A DNA stretch of 64,000 bases from Sphingosinicella sp. BN140058 (GTDB lineage Bacteria; Pseudomonadota; Alphaproteobacteria; Sphingomonadales; Sphingomonadaceae), in NCBI RefSeq assembly GCF_004135585.1, contig NZ_CP035501.1, forward strand, positions 3,481,501-3,545,500, given 5' to 3'. A program made the translations under genes and the position numbers. The notes below the pieces were generated by a model. The model was not told where the DNA came from and ran no database searches. It was given only the letters and a program-made list of their open reading frames with translations. Below are positions 26,552-34,912 of this stretch, in pieces (the stretch's first letter is position 1; every line of letters starts with the position of its first letter).

Positions 26552-26710
26552 ACCACCGTAATAACGGTCAATACGGTGGTCTAAGTTGGCCGATAGCGCG
26601 ACCGCAGCGAGGCAGGCGAGCCGACGTTCGGATTCCTGCCCCGCTGATATCGAGCCTCCTCGCAGCGCAACCGGCGCGCGAAAATCGACCGTATTATCGG
26701 TCAATACGGT
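26552..26710. repeat. Pair of related palindromes of unknown role
   Basis: ACCACCGTA, 11-bp spacer, TACGGTGGT (26552-26580) and ACCGTATT, 7-bp spacer, AATACGGT (26688-26710) share the core CGGTCAATACGGTGG. Both are preceded by GAAAA. They are 131-136 bp apart, as expected for paired operators or the ends of a small element. No coding frame lies between them and the nearest gene start is 450 bp away. Confidence 0.6.
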
Positions 26711-26892
26711 GGCGTCGACGGACTGTGGAGGGTTGCTGCTCCGCCCCTTCGACAGGCGAGGTGGCAGGGGCCGGAGCGCTTTCGCATGCGCACGCGACGG
26801 AGCCCGCACTGGCTTACCCGTGCGCTCCCGATCCTCACGCGGAAAAGGAACCGTCCGCCACTTTCCCTCTCCCATTTGGGGAGAGGGAGGGA

Positions 26893-27078
26893 CCCGCCCG
26901 GCTTTGGCCGGGCGGGAGGGTGAGGGGAGTCCGTAGGGACGCCCCGCCCGGCTTCGGCCGGGTGGGAGGGTGAGGGCAGTCCGTAGGGACGCCCCGCCCG
27001 GCTTTTGGCCGGGCGGGAGGGTGAGGGGAGTCCGTAGGGACGCCCCGCCCGGCTTTGGCCGGGTGGGAGGGTGAGGGC
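26893..27078. repeat. Tandem 50-51 bp repeat, about 3.7 copies
   Basis: Units begin with CCCGCCCGGC at 26893, 26943, 26993 and 27044. Each contains a hairpin (CCCGGC, short loop, GCCGGG) followed by GGGAGGGTGAGGG, then AGTCCGTAGGGACGCC. A preceding CTCTCCC ... GGGAGAG hairpin belongs to the same element type found singly at 30.43 kb. It ends 80 bp before the glycine-rich protein gene. Confidence 0.85.
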
Positions 27079-27160
27079 CGTCTCAAACCGGGACCCGCGC
27101 CATGCAACATCCCGCATGTCCGCTCGTTTCGCTTCCGCCTGCCGCCGAAGGAGAAACAAG

Positions 27161-27769
27161 ATGCGCAAGATCGTGTTCGGAACCGCCTTCCTGCTGGCTG
27201 CGATGGCGTCCGCCGCCTCGCACGCGCCCGAGGCGCAGGCGCGCGGCGCAGGCGTTCGCGGCGTCGTTTCCGGACCCGGTTCCGGCGCCGGGCCGGTGCG
27301 CGGACCTGGGCGGGTCGGCCTGGTCGACAGCGTTCGCAGAGGGCCGGGCGGGTGGAGCGGCGGCGACTGGCGGCCCGGCGGCACGGGTTGGCAGGGCCGC
27401 GGCATCCCGGTCGGCGGGGGTCGTGTGGGCCGCGGCGACGGATATGGTCGCGGCGGGTGGAACGGGCGTGGCGGCTGGGACGGCCGCGGCCGCCGCGGCG
27501 AAGACGGCGGCCGCGGCGAATGGGGCCGGGACGATTGGAGCTGGAACGGCGACCGTGACGGACGGCACCGACGAGACCGGCCCGGCCGCGATCGGCGCGA
27601 TCGTGGCGGGCATGTTTATGCCGACGGCATCGGCATCGGCGATGGCGGCTGGGCGGCCGAGGGCGAGCGGCTGGCGCAGGACGGCGGACCAACCCGGTCG
27701 GAGGCACGCAAGACCTGGCGCAATCCGTGTCGTTCCTACTGGTATGACGGGTTCTCCTGGCGCTGTTGA
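27161..27769 (+). CDS. Glycine/arginine-rich exported protein
   Basis: A 202-residue protein with a signal peptide (MRKIVFGTAFLLAAMASAAS) and AAGGAGAAACAAG before the ATG. The mature part is dominated by Gly, Arg, Asp and Trp (for example GGWNGRGGWDGRGRRGEDG), which suggests an unfolded or wall/surface-associated polyelectrolyte. The C-terminus is different: a short ordered-looking tail with two Cys (CRSYWYDGFSWRC). Function unknown. Composition bias makes homology searches unreliable. Confidence 0.75.
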   Translation: MRKIVFGTAFLLAAMASAASHAPEAQARGAGVRGVVSGPGSGAGPVRGPGRVGLVDSVRRGPGGWSGGDWRPGGTGWQGRGIPVGGGRVGRGDGYGRGGWNGRGGWDGRGRRGEDGGRGEWGRDDWSWNGDRDGRHRRDRPGRDRRDRGGHVYADGIGIGDGGWAAEGERLAQDGGPTRSEARKTWRNPCRSYWYDGFSWRC

Positions 27770-27887
27770 TCGCGCCCGCCGTCCGACCGGGCCTCGTGCC
27801 TTAGTGGGCGTCGTGCCTGCGGCCGAGTTGGCGCCGGGCGCCATTCGCTGGTAGGCTACCGGGGATTGGGGCCGCTCCGGGGGATGG

Positions 27888-28838
27888 ATGAGCCGATTTC
27901 GCGAGGATGTTCTCGACTGGTTCGATGCAGGGCGCGTCGTTCCGGGAGGCGAGGATGCGGTGCTCCGCGCCGCCGGCATGCTGCCGACCCGTGCCGACTG
28001 GCACGCGTTCCTTGGCCGGCTCACCCTCTGGCTCGGCACGGTCGCGCTCGCGGCGGCGCTGATCTTCTTTTTCGCATTCAATTGGGACGATCTCGGCCGC
28101 TTCGGCAAATTCGGCCTGGTCGAGGCGGCGATGGTCGCCGCTTTGTTCGGCGTCTGGCGCGTCGGGCTCGACGGCCTGCCGGGGAAGGCCCTGTTGCTGC
28201 TGCTCGTCCTGCTGACCGGGGCGCTGCTGGCGCTTGCCGGGCAGGTCTATCAGACGGGTGCCGACACGTTCGAACTGTTCGCCTGGTGGGCGGTCCTGAT
28301 TCTCCCCTGGGTGCTGGTCGGCCGCTTCGCCCCCTTGTGGCTGGTCTGGCTCGCCTTGCTCAACCTCGCACTTTATCTCTTTGCCGACCTTTCCCACTCC
28401 GAGGGGCTGCTGCTGTGGGGCCTCTATGGCGTGAACGGGCTCGCTCTGATCCTGTGGGAAACGGCGCAGCGCCGGGGCGTGTCCTGGCTCGATGACGATT
28501 GGCCGCCGCGACTCGTTGCGGTGGCGAGCGGCACGATGGCCACCGCGCTGGCCGTCCGCGCGATCGGCTCTTCGGCCGACGGCAGCGCCCTTGGTGCGCT
28601 TGCTTATGCGGCCTGGCTTGCGGCATTCTATGGCTGGTACCGGCGTGTCCGGCCGGATCTGTTCATGCTCGCCGGCGGGGTGCTCAGCCTGATCGTCGTG
28701 GTGATATTCTTCCTTGCTGAGCATGTCATGGAACGCGCCGACGGCGGCGGTTTCCTGCTCACCGGTCTGGTCGTGCTCGGCATGTCGGCCGGCGGCGCGA
28801 TCTGGTTGAAATCGGTGGCGCGGGAGCAGCGGGCGTGA
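27888..28838 (+). CDS. DUF2157 membrane protein
   Basis: A 316-residue membrane protein. A soluble N-terminus of about 40 residues is followed by the diagnostic DUF2157 pattern: a helix ending ALIFFFAFNWDDLGRFGKF, then a series of about nine hydrophobic helices. It is the first gene of a three-gene operon, with DUF4401 and GDYXXLXY proteins that overlap by 4 and 8 bp. This trio recurs in proteobacteria as a unit, implying a membrane complex, but its biochemical role has not been established. Confidence 0.9.
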   Translation: MSRFREDVLDWFDAGRVVPGGEDAVLRAAGMLPTRADWHAFLGRLTLWLGTVALAAALIFFFAFNWDDLGRFGKFGLVEAAMVAALFGVWRVGLDGLPGKALLLLLVLLTGALLALAGQVYQTGADTFELFAWWAVLILPWVLVGRFAPLWLVWLALLNLALYLFADLSHSEGLLLWGLYGVNGLALILWETAQRRGVSWLDDDWPPRLVAVASGTMATALAVRAIGSSADGSALGALAYAAWLAAFYGWYRRVRPDLFMLAGGVLSLIVVVIFFLAEHVMERADGGGFLLTGLVVLGMSAGGAIWLKSVAREQRA

Positions 28839-29905
28839 GCGCGGCAGAGCTTTGGGAGCGGCTGCAAGCCGAGCATCTCGTCGAGGGTGCGCGGCCGGTC
28901 GCGGAGGCGCGCGCCGCACCGTGGTTCGTCCGGGTGATGCTCGGCATTGCCGGCTGGCTCGGCGCCATCTTCCTGCTGCTGTTCGTCGGCGTGACCTTCG
29001 ATCAGGTGTTCAGGGACGGTTCTGTCGCGCTGATCGCCGGCGGGGCCTGCTGCGCCGGCGCGTTCGGCCTGTTCAGACGCTTCGACGACAATGACTTCGC
29101 CGAACAATTCGCACTCGCCGCCAGCCTGGCCGGACAGATGCTGATCGTTGTCGGGCTGGCCGCCATCCTGTCTCCCGACATGGCGTCTCTTTTCCTCGCG
29201 GTTGCGGGAGCTGAGGCGGCGCTGGCGCTGGCCGTGCCCAATTTCCTGCACCGGGTGCTGGCCGGCAGCGGCGCCGCGATCGCGCTTTCGCTGGCGATCA
29301 ACCAATATGGTCTGCACGGCCTTTCCGCGCCTCTGCTCGGCGCCGGCCTCGTCTGGATCTGGCTGGCGCCGCAGCGTTGGGCCGCAGACGGGCGCTTGTG
29401 GCGGCCGCTCGGCTACGGGCTGGTCCTCGCATTGCTGCTGATCGAAACCTTTCGGCTGTTCGGCGCCGAAGACCTGTTCGGCCTTGCCCGCGAGTCGGTG
29501 CGCTGGATTGAGCTGCAAGGGCCGCTGATCGGCCGCGGCGCGGTTGCTGCCCTGCTCGTCTGGATCGCACTGGCCGAGAGCGGGCGGCAGGCGCTTCCGC
29601 CGGCGCGTCGGCTCGCCGCCGGCGGGGCCGCCCTCCTGTTCGGCCTGCTCGCTCTGGCCGCGCCCGGTCTCGGTTCGGCCATGCTGATCCTGCTGCTCGG
29701 CTTCGCCGCCGGCAATCGCATCCTGCTCACGCTCGGCACCCTCGCCCTGCTCGGCTTCGTCGCCCATTTCTACTACAGCCTGCATCTCACCCTGCTCGGA
29801 AAATCGGGCATGCTCGCGGCGACCGGCCTTTGCCTGCTCGCCGCCCATGCCGTGCTCGTGCGCGGGTGGTTCTCCTCGCCGGCCATGGGAGAGGCCAATG
29901 GCTAA
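28835..29905 (+). CDS. DUF4401 membrane protein
   Basis: A 356-residue polytopic protein, about ten hydrophobic helices after a short polar N-terminus (SAAELWERLQAEHLVEG). The GTG start overlaps the DUF2157 stop (GTGA), so the two are translated together. The middle gene of the DUF2157/DUF4401/GDYXXLXY operon. No catalytic residues stand out; large hydrophobic surfaces fit a partner of the DUF2157 protein. Confidence 0.88.
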   Translation: MSAAELWERLQAEHLVEGARPVAEARAAPWFVRVMLGIAGWLGAIFLLLFVGVTFDQVFRDGSVALIAGGACCAGAFGLFRRFDDNDFAEQFALAASLAGQMLIVVGLAAILSPDMASLFLAVAGAEAALALAVPNFLHRVLAGSGAAIALSLAINQYGLHGLSAPLLGAGLVWIWLAPQRWAADGRLWRPLGYGLVLALLLIETFRLFGAEDLFGLARESVRWIELQGPLIGRGAVAALLVWIALAESGRQALPPARRLAAGGAALLFGLLALAAPGLGSAMLILLLGFAAGNRILLTLGTLALLGFVAHFYYSLHLTLLGKSGMLAATGLCLLAAHAVLVRGWFSSPAMGEANG

Positions 29906-30410
29906 GCGCATCGCGCTCGTCGCCGGGCTCGCCGTGCTCGCGCTGATCAATTTCGGCATCTACCAGCGCGAGCAGCTGGTCCGGCACGGGTCACTGGTCC
30001 TGCTGAAGCTGAGCCCGGTCGATCCGCGCTCGCTGATGCAAGGCGATTACATGCGGCTGAGCTTCGAGGCCGCCGACCAGGCCTTTCCCGGCGCCGGCAG
30101 GTTCGGCGCGCCGCAGCCCGGAAGCGACGGCCACCTGGTGGTCCTGCGCGATGGACAAGGTGTCGGCCACTTTCGCCGGTTCGCCGACGGCCGTCCGCTC
30201 GGCCCCGGAGAAGTCGCGCTGCGCTACCGCATCCGCGCCGGCGAACCGCAATTCGCAACCAACGCCTTCTTCTTCGAAGAAGGCCAGGCGGACGTCTATG
30301 CCAAGGCCGCTTATGGCGAGTTCCGCGTCGCCGAAGACGGCGAGATGATCCTCACCGGCCTCCGCGACGCAAAAGGCGCGCGGCTCGGTCGCAGCCAGGC
30401 ATTGTTCTAG
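29898..30410 (+). CDS. GDYXXLXY-domain protein
   Basis: A 170-residue membrane-anchored protein. One N-terminal helix (residues 5-21) is followed by a periplasmic or outer-leaflet domain containing the family signature GDYMRLSF at about 49-56, preceded by DPRSLMQ. The C-terminal half has the conserved FFFEEGQADVYAKAAYGEFRV region. The start overlaps the DUF4401 gene by 8 bp. The domain is diagnostic of the third member of this operon type; its role is unknown. Confidence 0.92.
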   Translation: MAKRIALVAGLAVLALINFGIYQREQLVRHGSLVLLKLSPVDPRSLMQGDYMRLSFEAADQAFPGAGRFGAPQPGSDGHLVVLRDGQGVGHFRRFADGRPLGPGEVALRYRIRAGEPQFATNAFFFEEGQADVYAKAAYGEFRVAEDGEMILTGLRDAKGARLGRSQALF

Positions 30411-30430
30411 GACACGCAGGCATGCTGTTC

Positions 30431-30487
30431 CCCGCTCCCGTTTCGGGGAGAGGGAGGGGCCCGGCCCGCAGGGGCGGGAGGGTGAGG
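30431..30487. repeat. GGGGAG/GGGAGGGTGAGG intergenic element
   Basis: CTCCC, short loop, GGGAG, then GGGGCCCGGCCC and GCGGGAGGGTGAGGG: a single copy of the element tandemly repeated at 26.9-27.1 kb. It lies just after the GDYXXLXY operon, convergent with the TetR gene, where it may help end transcription. Confidence 0.6.
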
Positions 30488-30523
30488 GCAGCGGGGGGCT
30501 GAGGAAAGATGCGGGACGCCTCG

Positions 30524-31153
30524 CTAAACCCCGTCCTTTGTTCCTGCGCCGCACAGCATCGTCACCGCGGCATCCGCCACTGCCTGCAACTCGGCTTCGC
30601 TGGCGCCGCCGCGGGCGCGGACCGCCAGCGTGTGGAGCATGCCGGTGGCGAGCTTGGCGTGGGCGACGGGATCGGCGCCCGGCGGGAGCTCGGCCAGCGC
30701 TTCGCGGAATTTGGCCTCGAAGGCGCCGTCCAGTTGTTCGAACGAGACCGTGAGCACCGTCCGCACTTCATTCTCGACCGCCGCTTCGGTGACGGCGGTG
30801 CCGACCAGGAAGCAGCCGCGGCCGGCCGGATCGCCGCGCCGGTAAAGCTGGACGGCGCCCGCATAGAGGCGCGTCAGCAGCAGCCGGAGCGGGCCCGGTG
30901 CGGCGAGCGCCCGTTCGAGCGCGGCGAGCATGTCGGCGCGGGTGCGTTCGAGGGTCGCGAGGTAGAGCGCGCGCTTGTCTCCGAACGCGCCGTAGAGGCT
31001 GGGCCGGTTGAGCCCGGTGGCGGCGGCGAGGTCGTCGAGCGAGGTCGCGGCATAGCCGCTGCGCCAGAAGGCATCGCGGGCCTTGAGCAGCACGTCGTCC
31101 CGATCGAAGGCGGGCGGGCGCCCGCGGCGGCGGGTCGACTCATTCTGTACCAT
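30524..31153 (-). CDS. TetR/AcrR-family regulator
   Basis: A 209-residue repressor. The N-terminal helix-turn-helix reads SLDDLAAATGLNRPSLYGAF with the usual preceding helix (DVLLKARDAFWRSGYAAT). The C-terminal ligand domain contains the GRGCFLVGTAV segment seen in a TetR subgroup with a reactive-looking Cys. The ATG giving MVQNESTRRRGRPPAFD is preferred since GRPP-x-FD just before helix 1 is typical. It is divergent from the glutathione transferase gene across 73 bp and very likely represses it. Confidence 0.9.
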   Translation of the reverse strand: MVQNESTRRRGRPPAFDRDDVLLKARDAFWRSGYAATSLDDLAAATGLNRPSLYGAFGDKRALYLATLERTRADMLAALERALAAPGPLRLLLTRLYAGAVQLYRRGDPAGRGCFLVGTAVTEAAVENEVRTVLTVSFEQLDGAFEAKFREALAELPPGADPVAHAKLATGMLHTLAVRARGGASEAELQAVADAAVTMLCGAGTKDGV

Positions 31154-31200
31154 TTCGCAAAGAATCCTTGACGTCATGCATTTTGTACCGGATTGTATGG
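31141..31200 (+). promoter_or_regulatory. Shared TetR/GST control region
   Basis: TTGACG at 31168-31173 could be the -35 of the GST gene, with ATTGTA 18 bp on as a weak -10. CATTCTGTACC (31141) and CATTTTGTACC (31179) form a direct repeat, one overlapping the TetR start codon and one between the -35 and -10. This placement suits a TetR operator that controls both genes; inference from position. Confidence 0.45.
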
Positions 31201-31226
31201 AAATCAACAAGCCGGAAGGACGCGTC

Positions 31227-31841
31227 ATGGATCTCTATTTCTCCCCGCTGGCATGCTCATTGGGTGCCCGCATCGCTCTCTACGAGGCCGGCGCCGAAGC
31301 CGGCTATTACCACGTTGATGCCGCGACCAAGACGACGCAGGGGCACGACTATCGCGAGATCAATCCCAAGGGCCTCGTCCCGGCGATCCGCACGGTGGAC
31401 GGCGACGTGCTCAGCGAGAATGCGGCGGTGCTCCAATATATCGCGGACTGCTTTCCCAAGGCGAGGCTCGCCCCGGCGGCGGGGCCGGAACGCTATCGGT
31501 TGCAGCAATGGCTGAGCTTCGTCGGCAGCGAATTGCACAAGGCCGTGTTCGCGCCCCTGCTCGGGCGCAACTCGAACGACGGCGCGCGCGACTATGCGCG
31601 GTCGCTGGCGCCGGAGCGGTTCGACTATCTCGATGCCCATCTTGCCGGGCGCGACTGGCTGCTCGGCAGCTTCAGCGTCGCGGACGCCTATTTGGCGGCG
31701 GTGCTCAACTGGGCGCCTTACGTGAAGATCGATCTCGGCCGCTGGCCGGCGGTCGCCGCCTATCGCGACCGGCTGGCGGCCCGGCCCAGCGTCGCCCGCG
31801 CCGTGGCCGAGGAGATGGACCTGTTCCGGCAGGCGGCCTGA
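31227..31841 (+). CDS. Glutathione S-transferase (beta-class-like)
   Basis: A 204-residue cytosolic glutathione transferase. The N-terminal thioredoxin fold reads MDLYFSPLACSLGARIALYE with Cys10 at the position of the catalytic Cys of bacterial beta-class enzymes; the cis-Pro motif is GLVPAI and the SENAAVLQYI segment binds the gamma-glutamyl part. The helical C-terminal domain contains the conserved FSVADAYL N-capping box. CGGAAGGAC precedes the ATG. Divergent TetR gene suggests induction by an electrophile or quinone. Confidence 0.92.
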   Translation: MDLYFSPLACSLGARIALYEAGAEAGYYHVDAATKTTQGHDYREINPKGLVPAIRTVDGDVLSENAAVLQYIADCFPKARLAPAAGPERYRLQQWLSFVGSELHKAVFAPLLGRNSNDGARDYARSLAPERFDYLDAHLAGRDWLLGSFSVADAYLAAVLNWAPYVKIDLGRWPAVAAYRDRLAARPSVARAVAEEMDLFRQAA

Positions 31842-31892
31842 CCTGGCGGGTGGGCAGGGACGTCCGACGGGCGCGGCGGGCTCGCCCGGCTT

Positions 31893-32618
31893 CTACTCGA
31901 ACCACCAGTAGAGCAGGACGAGCCCGCCGAGAATCAGGCCGAACGTCCACGTCCGGCGGTTCTCCCGGGCCTTCGCTTCTGGGCTGGTGAGGGCGGCGCT
32001 CCGTGCGGCGTTGAGGCGCTCGAATGCCTCGGCGCTGCCCTCGTCGCGGATGGCGTAAGTGCGTTGGATGGTGGCGAACACCGTGCTGTCGTCGTCGCCG
32101 AAATCGAACGCACGCTGGATGCTGCTGACGGCCGCGACCCGCCGATGCGCGTTGCTGGAGGCTGCGGCGCGAAAGCAGAGCCAGGAGACGAACCCGAGCA
32201 GCGCTGCGAAGGCAATCATCGGCCATTCCCGACCGGGCTCTTCGATGAATTCGCGGAGACTGTCGCCGAGCAGGAACAGGGCGAATGCCGCCGTCAAGAA
32301 GCCGGGCAGAGCGAGCTCGGAAACGACGACACTCTTCACGCGCTCGGCCCGTGTGAGCGGCTGCCATTCGGCCTGGTGTCGGCGAATGCAATCGGTGCAG
32401 AACAGTGGGGCGGCGTGCGCGATCCGGTATTGCCAGGGCCCGTCATCGCCATGGTTGAACTGGAACACCTTGGTGATCGGCAGCGTCTCGGTCGCGCGGT
32501 GGCCGCAATTGGGACAGAGGGGCGGGTAGAGCAGGGTCTCGATCCGACCGGCAAGACGGATTCGATGGGCGTCCTCGGCGAGACCTTCGGTTCCCAATTC
32601 CGGCCGGATCACAGCCAT
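31893..32618 (-). CDS. Zinc-ribbon membrane protein, hypothetical
   Basis: A 241-residue protein. An N-terminal ribbon uses CPNCGH (about 35-40) and CTDC (about 74-77). Two helices follow (LALPGFLTAAFALFLLGDSL and PMIAFAALLGFVSWLCF), then a cytoplasmic stretch and a final C-terminal helix (FGLILGGLVLLYWWF). GGAGAGGCTCGC lies before the ATG, deciding the start. Family not recognised; it may sense or scaffold at the membrane. Convergent with the GST gene. Confidence 0.65.
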   Translation of the reverse strand: MAVIRPELGTEGLAEDAHRIRLAGRIETLLYPPLCPNCGHRATETLPITKVFQFNHGDDGPWQYRIAHAAPLFCTDCIRRHQAEWQPLTRAERVKSVVVSELALPGFLTAAFALFLLGDSLREFIEEPGREWPMIAFAALLGFVSWLCFRAAASSNAHRRVAAVSSIQRAFDFGDDDSTVFATIQRTYAIRDEGSAEAFERLNAARSAALTSPEAKARENRRTWTFGLILGGLVLLYWWFE

Positions 32619-32742
32619 GCGAGCCTCTCCTCCGATGATGGCAGCCGGCAGAGTGTCGCGGACGGGGTGGTTTGTCACGCATCGCCGCTCGAGCCGGCCC
32701 GCCCTCCTTGCCTATTCGGCGCCGCCGCTCGTAAGGCGGGCC

Positions 32743-33207
32743 ATGCCTATGCTCCGCCCGCTCGGGCCCGCCGATTTCGAGACCATCCAGCGCCACCGCG
32801 AAAAGATGTTCCGCGACAGCGGCCGGCCGGAGGCTGTGATCGCGGAACTCAAGGCACCATTTGCAGACTGGCTTGCGCCGCGCCTCGAGGACGGCCGCTA
32901 TTTCGGTTGGATGATCGAGGAGTCGGGGACGGTGGTCGCCGGGCTCGGCATGATGGCGATCGAGTGGCCGCCGCACCCCTCGCATCCGACCAGCGACAGA
33001 AGGGGCTACATCCTCAACGTCTATGTCGAGCCGAGCCACCGCCGCCAGGGGCTCGCCAAACGGCTGATGGCCGCGGCGATGGACGGCGCCAGAGGGCGCG
33101 GCCTCGAATATATCGTCCTCCACGCCACGGAGCAGGGCCGCCCCCTCTACGCGTCGCTCGGCTGGACCTCGTCGCGCGAAATGGCGATCAGCGTGCCGTC
33201 GGCGTGA
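32743..33207 (+). CDS. GNAT-family N-acetyltransferase
   Basis: A 154-residue acetyltransferase. The acetyl-CoA-binding motif A reads LNVYVEPSHRRQGLAKRLM (Q/R-x-x-G-x-G/A pattern), preceded by beta-4 and followed by the EYIVLHATEQGRPLYASLGW motif B. Substrate unknown. GTAAGGCGGG precedes the ATG. The gene is divergent from the zinc-ribbon protein; no operon partner. Confidence 0.88.
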   Translation: MPMLRPLGPADFETIQRHREKMFRDSGRPEAVIAELKAPFADWLAPRLEDGRYFGWMIEESGTVVAGLGMMAIEWPPHPSHPTSDRRGYILNVYVEPSHRRQGLAKRLMAAAMDGARGRGLEYIVLHATEQGRPLYASLGWTSSREMAISVPSA

Positions 33208-33255
33208 GCGACATCCGGATCCTGGCCCGTGCCGATCGCCTTGCGATACACGGGA

Positions 33256-33573
33256 TCAAGCGGAGGGGGGCGGTGCAAGCAAGCCCGCCAGTGCGCCTAT
33301 CGCGGCGGATCCGATGGCGATGATGCCGTCGGGGATCTCCGCCCCACTCGTATCGAGAGTGATCCAGAGCTGGGCCCCGATGACGGTCAGGACGGCGATA
33401 CCCAGTACCGCAACGGTGATCTGGTAGACGAGCGTGTTTGGGATCGTACGCTTCTGTGCCTCTGAGCGTGCATCCTCGACGATCGCCTTCACCGCGGCGG
33501 GCGTGGAGGCTTGAGCTAGCTCGGGTGCGCGAATGCTCAGCGCATCTTCGAAGTTCGACGTGAACGAGGCCAT
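33256..33573 (-). CDS. Small membrane protein, hypothetical
   Basis: A 105-residue protein with an N-terminal amphipathic soluble part and two C-terminal helices (about 50-72 and 80-100), the last rich in Gly/Ala. GAGGAG lies 8 nt before the ATG. No family recognised. Convergent with the acetyltransferase gene, 48 bp apart. Confidence 0.6.
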   Translation of the reverse strand: MASFTSNFEDALSIRAPELAQASTPAAVKAIVEDARSEAQKRTIPNTLVYQITVAVLGIAVLTVIGAQLWITLDTSGAEIPDGIIAIGSAAIGALAGLLAPPPSA

Positions 33574-33645
33574 TGTGCGACTCCTCTGGCGTGGTGAGGA
33601 GGTCAATGTACGATGCCGCCGAACCATAGTTCGTGACCACCGTCA

Positions 33646-34131
33646 CGCATTGGAGGCTGTTTCGTCGAAATATGAGCGTGAAGGACGGAGCGGGCCGCCG
33701 CTTATCAGCACGTTTAAACTCAACACGCGATCGCCCGAATTCGGCGCTGCGAGGCCACGCCCTCCCATTTCGTTTTTAGGTCTGACACGGCGCGGTAGCT
33801 TTGCAAGGAGGCTGTCGAGGCGCGATTTCTGCTGACCCTGGCCGGTCTGTCCAAAGTGATCTGCGAGCGCAAAGAAGGTGTCCAACGGCTTCAGTCGCTC
33901 GGTCCCTTGCTCGTGATCGGCGCGGCTATGCTGACGAGAGTGATCTGCTCGCTCCGCCGATGCGATCGCTTCCGCTCGGGACTGCTTAGACCGTCTGAAC
34001 TGGACTCCGCGCGATCGGCGCCTTTACCAGTCGGCGTAGTCTGGCCGGCGAGGCGGGGAGCCCAAGCCGATGCTCGCCGCTGGCCTGACCATCTCTGGGC
34101 TGGTGCCAGCGAAGACCTCCGCCGGCCAAAC
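33646..34131. other. Gap without recognisable genes
   Basis: About 490 bp between the small membrane protein and the lipoprotein gene. Base composition is slightly lower than around it (stretches such as TTTCGTTTTTAGG), and no frame shows family-like sequence. It may hold a decayed mobile element, but no terminal repeats or transposase motif were found. Confidence 0.5.
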
Positions 34132-34791
34132 TCAATTCGGCCGAGGCTTCAGCGCGGTCGAGGCGATGTGCCATTTGCGCTGCTCGGCGGTCGAGCCATC
34201 GACGTCGTTGACGCGGCGCAGGGTGACGGGGCCGTTCATATGCACTTCGGCGCCGCTCTTGAGGCGGCCGTAGACCACCACCGGAACCTCGACATAAAGC
34301 GATCCCGCCGCCCCCTCGATCGCGCCCGGGGCCCCGATCTGGGCATGGTATTCGGCATATTTGGCGAAGCTCGCGGCGAACGCGTCGCGGGTCATGCCGC
34401 TCGCCTTGCCGCCGTCGGACCAGAGGCGCCAGGCATCGCCATATTTCCCGCCCTCGATCATAGCGAAATAGGTCTGCACCACATTGGCGGCGCCCTGGGC
34501 GCTGGTTTCGGTGAACGGCGCTTCGGAGACAGGCGTCCGGTCGTCCGGGAGCCCGCCGGGCGTGCCGGGGGCAGGGGGCTCCACTGGTGGGAAAGCGGCC
34601 GTATTCGCCTCGGCGACGTAATTGCGGGGTTCGTCCGCCGCCGGTTCGCGCGACCGAGCGGCATCGCCCGCGGCTTCGGCGGACTGGATGTCCGCGGCGT
34701 CGTTGGCGACGTCGTTGCCCGGCGCCGAGGCAGGCGAACAGGCGGAAAGGGCGATCAGGGCAGCGAGCCCGGCAAGCATATCGTTACGCAT
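34132..34791 (-). CDS. Lipoprotein of unknown function
   Basis: A 219-residue protein with a lipoprotein signal (LAGLAALIALSACS), so probably attached to the envelope. A low-complexity Ala/Asp/Pro linker of about 80 residues is followed by a folded C-terminal domain of about 120 residues (from GAANVVQTYFAMIEGGKYGDA), which has an NTF2/SnoaL-like helix-sheet pattern. A second ATG four codons later is an alternative start. Divergent from the 2OG oxygenase gene. Confidence 0.75.
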   Translation of the reverse strand: MRNDMLAGLAALIALSACSPASAPGNDVANDAADIQSAEAAGDAARSREPAADEPRNYVAEANTAAFPPVEPPAPGTPGGLPDDRTPVSEAPFTETSAQGAANVVQTYFAMIEGGKYGDAWRLWSDGGKASGMTRDAFAASFAKYAEYHAQIGAPGAIEGAAGSLYVEVPVVVYGRLKSGAEVHMNGPVTLRRVNDVDGSTAEQRKWHIASTALKPRPN

Positions 34792-34912
34792 GAGGCATGA
34801 ACGTGAGCCCGGCGCGATCCGTTCCCTGTCGGCGGCGGTTCGGCAGCAAGGGACGGAGTGCAATGCCCGCCGAGTCCTGCAATTCCGCAGTTCCTTTCCG
34901 GAGCAAAGACCG

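Noticed and set aside
26893..27078. CRISPR or leader-repeat array
   Set aside because: Units adjoin directly with no unique spacers; it is a simple tandem repeat.
33643..33885. An 80-residue minus-strand frame possibly derived from a mobile element
   Set aside because: No transposase motif, terminal repeat or homologue recalled; too weak to annotate.
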